A stretch of DNA of 64,000 nt, taken from positions 217,628 to 281,627 of the forward strand of contig JAGVSM010002634.1 of NCBI GenBank assembly GCA_022494885.1. The letters are read 5' to 3'. Every line of letters begins with the position of its first letter. Position 1 is the first letter of the stretch. Position numbers and translations under genes: made by a program. Source of the DNA: Micrasema longulum (lineage: Eukaryota; Arthropoda; Insecta; Trichoptera; Brachycentridae). The notes under the pieces are model-generated. The model had not been told where the DNA came from. It did no database searches and worked only from the letters and a program-made list of their open reading frames with translations. This document shows positions 58,615-64,000 of the stretch, one piece after another.

Positions 58615-60763
58615 TTAGATCTTGGGATCAGTTGGTTGAAGCTTAGACAGGTCTTCAGAAAGTTCCCATAGTTTTTTAGCCTTGGCCATATCGCTGGCTC
58701 CGGAATGGACATCTCTCTCCGCACAGTCGAGGAAATACTTTCCTGTAACATTTTCCAATTCTTCAGAGATTGCGACGTGCAATGTAGTTTGGCACCCTTG
58801 TTCGGGAGTTTTGAAGAAACCTTTAATGATAAGCTGAAGAGGCAAGTTCAATGGGAACGGAACATTTCTCCAGATTCCTGAATCCACCATTCCCGGATGG
58901 AGGCAGTTGGCTGTTACATTTGTGCCTTCGAGTCTCCTAGCCAATTCCTTTGTGAAGGAAATGTTAGCGTATTTAGATACATAGTAAAGGTATGCTGGGA
59001 AACCATTAGTAGGATTGGGATTCTCTAAATTAAGGAAAGCCAAACGATACAGTTCCGAAGCGACTACCACAATCCTAGCTGGAGCACTCTTCTTCATAAG
59101 ATCGATTAGCAGATGCGTTAGCAAGAATGGGCCGTAATGATTAGTAGCCATTGTTGTTTCAAGACCATCTTCTGTTTCAGTCTTCTTGAATGTTTGGGCA
59201 TATCCAGCATTGTGGATGAGAACATTCAGCTTATTTTCATTTTTTATAACCTCCTGAGCAAATTCGCGAACAGATTTAAGGGAACTGAGGTCCAATTTCA
59301 TCACGAGTACTTGGTCGTTCTTAGTTGCTGCGACAATTTCATCTGAAAAACGATAATTTCATTAGAAAAATCATTTATAAAAATAATACAATTAGGTTTT
59401 GAAATTTTTTATTTAATTCAATGTTAAAATACACATTTCAATGAATGCATAATGTGCCTATTTATAAGTTGACAAATTCCATCCTGTTAAGATTTATTTA
59501 TAAAAATATGGAGCTTGGTTTTTCATGTACATATGTTCTAAATATACACATAGTTTAAATATAACATAAAATAGAAAATGAAGAAAAAAACTAAAAGGTA
59601 AGCAAGTACTGAAAAACATAGAATAGTCAAATGATATAAAAAATATTGATCTGATTTTTTAAGCAGGGAACACAGAATTACACTTGACTTGTTGTGACAA
59701 GGTCACGTGTTCTAATTCAGTACCGCGAAACCGTCCAATTTTGCCCTGGATGGATATTTTGCCCAAACAGGTCTAATCTATGATCAACCTTTAAAAAAAC
59801 ATATTTCCATTTGATTTCGGTAAATTTGGTACCAAAAATTGGATGGTTTCACGGTACGCCTTTTTTAAGTGTTACAGTAAGAAGAAAGCTATATGAACAT
59901 CAGCTCCCCACAATGTATAATAAATATAAATAGACAATTTATTATCCTACTAGTCGCATTTAGGAAATATTGCATTGCTAATGATAAATTTAAATAAAGA
60001 GAGAGCAAATCATGATACAAATGTAAACATTCATATTTCCTTATTTCGTATTTCTGTGTAACTTGTCAAAGTTCTGAGCTGTCAGTGTTATTATTAAACT
60101 TGTGAAAAATGTACCAAGAAAAAAAAAACATCTACTTCCTTAAGGCATTGGATTCCATTTACTATTAAAACAATAAATCTTTTCTTCTTTTTATAGTTAC
60201 AGTGTAATTATGACATTTTCTTATCACATATTGAATTGTTCCACTGTCTTGTCCTGCGTAAACAAGGCTGTTCTCAGAGCTGGGACAGGACAGTATTGTC
60301 CTATCTATGGTAGTATCCTCATGTGAGCTCTGCTTTATTTAGAGAATGATAACAAGGAAGGCAATCACCAACCAATTTAAAGTGCCATTGAAAACGCGCT
60401 AGTAATTTGTCATTGAGCGCCCTCAATATTTCTTATCTCATTGCTATGATGATATTATTTCAATTATTATAAATGTGTACCTTTTACTTTATTAGCCAGG
60501 TCAATATTTCTACATGCCATAATGACCCTGGCACCTCTCTTGGCCAAGTTCAGAGCGGTTTCCTTCCCGATGCCTCCATTGGCTCCGGTGATGATGACGG
60601 TCTTGCCGTCCATCTTTGCCTCACTTCGGCACTTGCCCATGGTGAGATAGGCGTAGAGGCGGAGGGCGGCGAGAACTGTCAGGACACTGAAGAGGATCAG
60701 AAGGAAGATTGCGATCGCAGCGGGGATGATGACGTACAAATAACTCCAGTTCCACCAATTCAT
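58615..60763 (-). CDS. Retinol dehydrogenase 11-like short-chain dehydrogenase/reductase
   Basis: A membrane-bound classical SDR that oxidises or reduces retinoid- or steroid-like substrates with NAD(P)(H). Two coding exons: 60481-60763 and 58615-59342, joined at phase 1, giving 336 aa, typical for RDH11-14. A long N-terminal hydrophobic segment (about residues 8-40) anchors it. Cofactor motif TGANGGIG (59-66), ACRN (83-86), HNAG (138-141, NNAG variant), a catalytic Ser in [10 protein letters not shown] (about 190), and YYVSK (Tyr214, Lys218, the YxxxK motif). The substrate is not readable from sequence. An acceptor (tttcag) just before the ATG implies a 5'UTR intron. The 1.1-kb coding intron holds a MITE. 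Confidence 0.92.
59719..59860. mobile_element. Small MITE with GTACCG(C/T)GAAACC ends
   Basis: agtaccgcgaaaccgtccaa at 59719-59738 is mirrored by ttggatggtttcacggtacg at 59839-59858, with about 3 mismatches over 23 bp. About 140 bp, in the SDR intron. Confidence 0.65.
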
Positions 60764-61008
60764 TCTCTGAAATACAAACATTATTTTATTTGTGTATGTG
60801 TAGAAAAATTTTGAAAAAAAATGTACAGAAAATATAAAGAATAGATAAAAAACAAAAAAGAAAGATAAAAAACCCATTTAAATAAAGACTTTCATTTTCC
60901 TTTTTATAAATATCCATCTATAAAGATCTGGATATGCTTAAAATATTGTCGATAAAACCAACTGGAACTAAGTATCTTGCAGGTAAATAATTAGTTAATG
61001 TTTCATTC

Positions 61009-61097
61009 ATTATTCCTTTTCCGCACCTAATGGCGCTTGGCGCACCACATTGTACACCAATCGCAGCGTATCTTGATCTTTTTTTGTTACATTGAAG
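61009..61097 (-). mobile_element. SINE S1 copy 8, 3' fragment
   Basis: Reverse complement of the S1 tail: 'ccttttccgcacctaatggc', 'gtacaccaatcgcagcgtat', 'cttgatc', 'tgttacat'. Confidence 0.75.
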
Positions 61098-61807
61098 ATA
61101 AGATTTAATATATTTTGCAGAATGCTCTAAATGAGGTTTTCCTGTAATTTGAATTATTTAATACTGAAAACACGCACGACTTTCGCTCACTGAAATTTAT
61201 CTTTTCGGCCTCTTTTGTGGAGTGTTCAATGTCCTAGATGAACATCTTAAGTTCTCTAAAACGAAAGCCATTTTCAGGAAATATGTACAAATTTGGATTT
61301 TGTCTAAGAGAAGAGACCATTGCAGGAGACTACCGCAAGACATTGCATAGACTTATATATAGTACTATTAAGCGTGTTGTTCAGACGTTTATTAACCTTT
61401 TCCTCACTAATTAATGTTTCTATAATAATAATTACATACATTTACCTACATATATTAATGCATGCTTTGACTTACTATTATGCTGTATCCCAACTCAACA
61501 CAGGGCTCTAGGCCTTATAGAGTTAGAGATACATATTTTTTTTGTAATATGTATCTTTATATGAATAAATAAAATTTAAAAAAATATTATAGTGTAGGTA
61601 ATGTTTAATATATTGTATATTTTTTGTGGACATGCTCGTACATAATATTACCCTTATATTATAATACAGAAAGATACAGTTCTGGGTGTAAAACAGAACC
61701 ATAACCCGGGACAAGTGTTTTCGATTTGAAATATAATCAATTCGTAATGAAAAAGAAATATGCTTGCTTGTATGAGTGAATTCGAAGAAAGACATTTAGT
61801 CTTTACA

Positions 61808-62048
61808 ATGGATTCGGGTATGTGGTGGATGCTTTCATTCTTAACGTACTGGGTCCGATTCTCAGCAGGCCGGATATGAATGATTGATTTTAAAGGTAGT
61901 TGAAACTACAGTATTTCATTATTCCTGGACAGGCACCTGAAGCGTCAGACTGATCATCTCATATTCATGTAACCGATGATTGAAATACGATGTTTACAAA
62001 TGCAGTGCCCTATGCACCACTGGGTGCTGAAAGAGGAATGATGATTGT
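61808..62048 (+). mobile_element. SINE S1 copy 9, diverged head
   Basis: Head degraded (gggtccgattctcagcaggc as box B); body good: 'ttcctggacaggcacctgaa', 'cagactgatcatctcatat', 'gcagtgccctatgcaccact', 'gggtgctgaaagagg', gatgat tail. Confidence 0.75.
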
Positions 62049-62049
62049 A

Positions 62050-63260
62050 TATAATGTTGTTCTCTTTTTTTGATTTTTCAGAAAAAATACAATTTTTTCG
62101 TTTTCTTCAGTATAAAAAGTAAACTTTAAAAATGTTAGCGTTTTTTTAAAAACCAGTAAGTACTATAATTTCTATTACTTAGCTATCATATGCCGATGCA
62201 CCGAAATGTTTAAAAAAAAAAAAAATATTTTGTGCGATCGCATTATTTAATGTGCTTCATGAGAAAAGCCCGTACATCAATTAATTGAAAAGGTTAGATA
62301 GCGGGTAATTAGTAGTTTATTTGTGAGAGTATTTTAGAACAATAATTATTACTGTACATTTTTGGGTATAAGAACTTATGCAGGTAACTCTTTTAAGCTA
62401 TTATTACTTATTACACACAAGACATAAGGGTCAAATAAAATCAAAACTCCGAAATATGATCGTTATTTTAGACAAGTGAATACATATTATTATGTATTTA
62501 TTTATAATCGCGGTGGTTTTTTACTCTTTTATATCACACACAATGGGAAATCACGCTTCAAATTAGCCCGAGAATACAACATTTCCAAAAAGTTTCCAAT
62601 ATAGGAAGCCTACATAAATCAAACAGTTATAACAGGTTTCTTTCTGTATTTTGTATTTATTTTCCCGCGCTTTTACATGTCATTAATTAAGACTGGCGAA
62701 CCTAGCGACAGAAAATGGAATTAATTTTCTAACTTTTTCGATTATCAAACTGGTTTACTCAGGGCATAATTAAGATTTTAAATAATTATTCTGGGTAGGA
62801 AGTGGTTTTATTGCGTTTTATTGTCATAATATTTATTTCCAAGTATAAAAGTAAGCGTTTCGTTGCAATCTGCACACAGCTGCTGTTGCTATGTGCAAGG
62901 AAGCGCGAAATCAAAGTTATGTTTGGGTAGGTACCCATTGAACAAAAAATAAACCCTCTTTATAAATGTAGGTAGGTACGGAGTTAAAGCTAAAATTTAT
63001 TACTCATGATAATATTTATTTAAATATCGTAAATTGACCTTTTCACACACATTTCATTAACTTTGTATCGAAAACCTTATATTTTCTTTCTTTATTGAGG
63101 TCTTTTACCAAGACATGGCAATATCGGTCGAAAACAAGTTGCATACATACTTTCAAATTACAACCAGATAGAAACAACAAAACTTTAAAATTTGTTCATT
63201 TCTAAAATAAATATAAAAAGAATAAAAAAAGATAAATAACTTTAAAAAAATACATTATTT
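62050..63260. other. No recognised gene
   Basis: AT-rich intergenic or far-upstream DNA. No motif-bearing open frame, splice-bounded exon or transposon homology was recognised. Confidence 0.4.
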
Positions 63261-63261
63261 T

Positions 63262-63445
63262 CTGCCTTAGAACAGGGAAGCTATTCCTAGTTAGGCAGCC
63301 TAGATGACTCACTAGCAAAAACAAAAAATATGTATGTATACTTTTACTGCTCAGTTTAACCAATTGTATAAATAATTAAATGTAAATTGCTGTAATAAAT
63401 AGGTAGCAATAAAAAAAATAAAAGTAATAAATAAATAAAATACGA
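63262..63445 (+). mobile_element. LINE 3'UTR fragment
   Basis: 'ccttagaacagggaagctat', 'ctagttaggcag' and the A-rich 'aaataaataaaat' tail match the 3'UTR of the LINE at 54371-56420 (ttttagaacggggtaaatag, ctagttagacag, aataaataaataaa). The same family without coding sequence. Confidence 0.55.
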
Positions 63446-63845
63446 TGGATAGCAATTATATATACGAATATAAAAATAATGTTCAATGTACAAGAATAAC
63501 ATAAAATGATAGTCAACGAAATTAATGAATTTTTTACATGAATTGAAATGAGGGCTATCGGGAAAACTCATTCAAAACATAAGTACCCAGGTACCTAATT
63601 AATAATTGAATAGTGCCAAACATAGGAAAATTGAACAAATCCGTACCCTTAGTAAATACCTACTTATTTATTTCAAAAGGTAAAAATCCGATCGGAACAT
63701 TCAATCCTTTGTTAATTTTTGAAGGTCGATAAAACTCGTAATATATCATTTTTAATTTAACAAATTGTTTAAAATACTAACAATAAATAATTTTGCGATG
63801 TAGATTTAAATACCTACACCTAATCTATTCCAAGCCAAAATTAAT

Positions 63846-63935
63846 TGGACCGGATTGTGGTCTGGTGGTACTGTGAAATCACGGATCAGAATAAATAACT
63901 ACCCACCGAGGTTCGAACCCCACTCCACTAAAACT
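63846..63935 (+). repeat. tRNA-like remnant (possible third SINE family)
   Basis: gattgtggtctggtggtact resembles box A, and gaggttcgaaccccactcc resembles box B. The block 'attgtggtct' is shared with the minus strand of 131-215. No complete cloverleaf. Confidence 0.35.
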
Positions 63936-64000
63936 GCATTTTGTGGTTACCTACCATATTGTAAAGGACACGTCGCACATTATTCATTCAGTGTGTATAA

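Noticed and set aside
60244..60296. microRNA-like hairpin (actgtcttgtcc / ggacaggacagt)
   Set aside because: The stem is only about 12 bp with a long loop, too short for a typical miRNA precursor, and pairing does not extend outward.
1..64000. CRISPR array, operon or bacterial defence system
   Set aside because: The genes are spliced and eukaryotic. No regularly spaced direct repeats with unique spacers and no bacterial gene organisation were seen.

Overview
This is a gene-sparse window of animal nuclear DNA, almost certainly insect. It has a very AT-rich background, spliced genes with GT-AG introns of up to several kb, AATAAA polyadenylation signals, and a dense layer of decayed transposons (jockey/CR1-like and RTE-like LINEs, mariner, hAT, pogo-like and Tc1-like pieces, two tRNA-derived SINE families, many MITEs). 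I cannot fix the insect order from sequence alone. I see no bacterial features and no CRISPR.

Genes, left to right. (1) The last coding exon of a FAHD2-like fumarylacetoacetate hydrolase family protein (772-937, +). (2) A complete nicotinamide mononucleotide adenylyltransferase gene, NMNAT (3183-12988, +; five coding exons, 275 aa), with an alternative terminal exon at 15224-15884 that would give a 494-aa isoform. (3) A repeat-rich stretch, 15885-36486, with one weak candidate exon near 26.6 kb and many transposon remnants. (4) B4GALT7, the proteoglycan linker galactosyltransferase (36487-39984, -; three exons, 314 aa), divergent from (5) HAUS6, an augmin subunit (40484-44712, +; two exons, 779 aa); the two start codons are about 500 bp apart. 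(6) A transposase-like DUF7869-family gene (47551-49932, -), interrupted by one in-frame stop. (7) A SPEF1/CLAMP-like calponin-homology protein (52047-57803, +; four exons, 284 aa) with a 5'-truncated LINE in its third intron. (8) A retinol-dehydrogenase-like SDR (58615-60763, -; two coding exons, 336 aa), convergent with SPEF1.

The host genes do unrelated housekeeping or cytoskeletal jobs (NAD synthesis, glycosaminoglycan linker synthesis, spindle microtubule nucleation, ciliary microtubules, SDR metabolism) and form no pathway. The most interesting host-gene signal is in NMNAT. The short-isoform stop codon overlaps the splice donor of the long isoform, with a polyadenylation signal 47 nt downstream of that stop. 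This is a compact switch between intronic polyadenylation and splicing.

The rest of the interest lies in the mobile DNA: nine copies of one tRNA-derived SINE, a three-copy MITE family with direct-repeat target sites, a long foldback element with arms of about 140 bp downstream of NMNAT, an internally deleted hAT copy keeping its BED and dimerization ends, and a TA-flanked MITE in the B4GALT7 intron. Exon joins below were checked for reading phase by hand; no alignment or transcript evidence was available.
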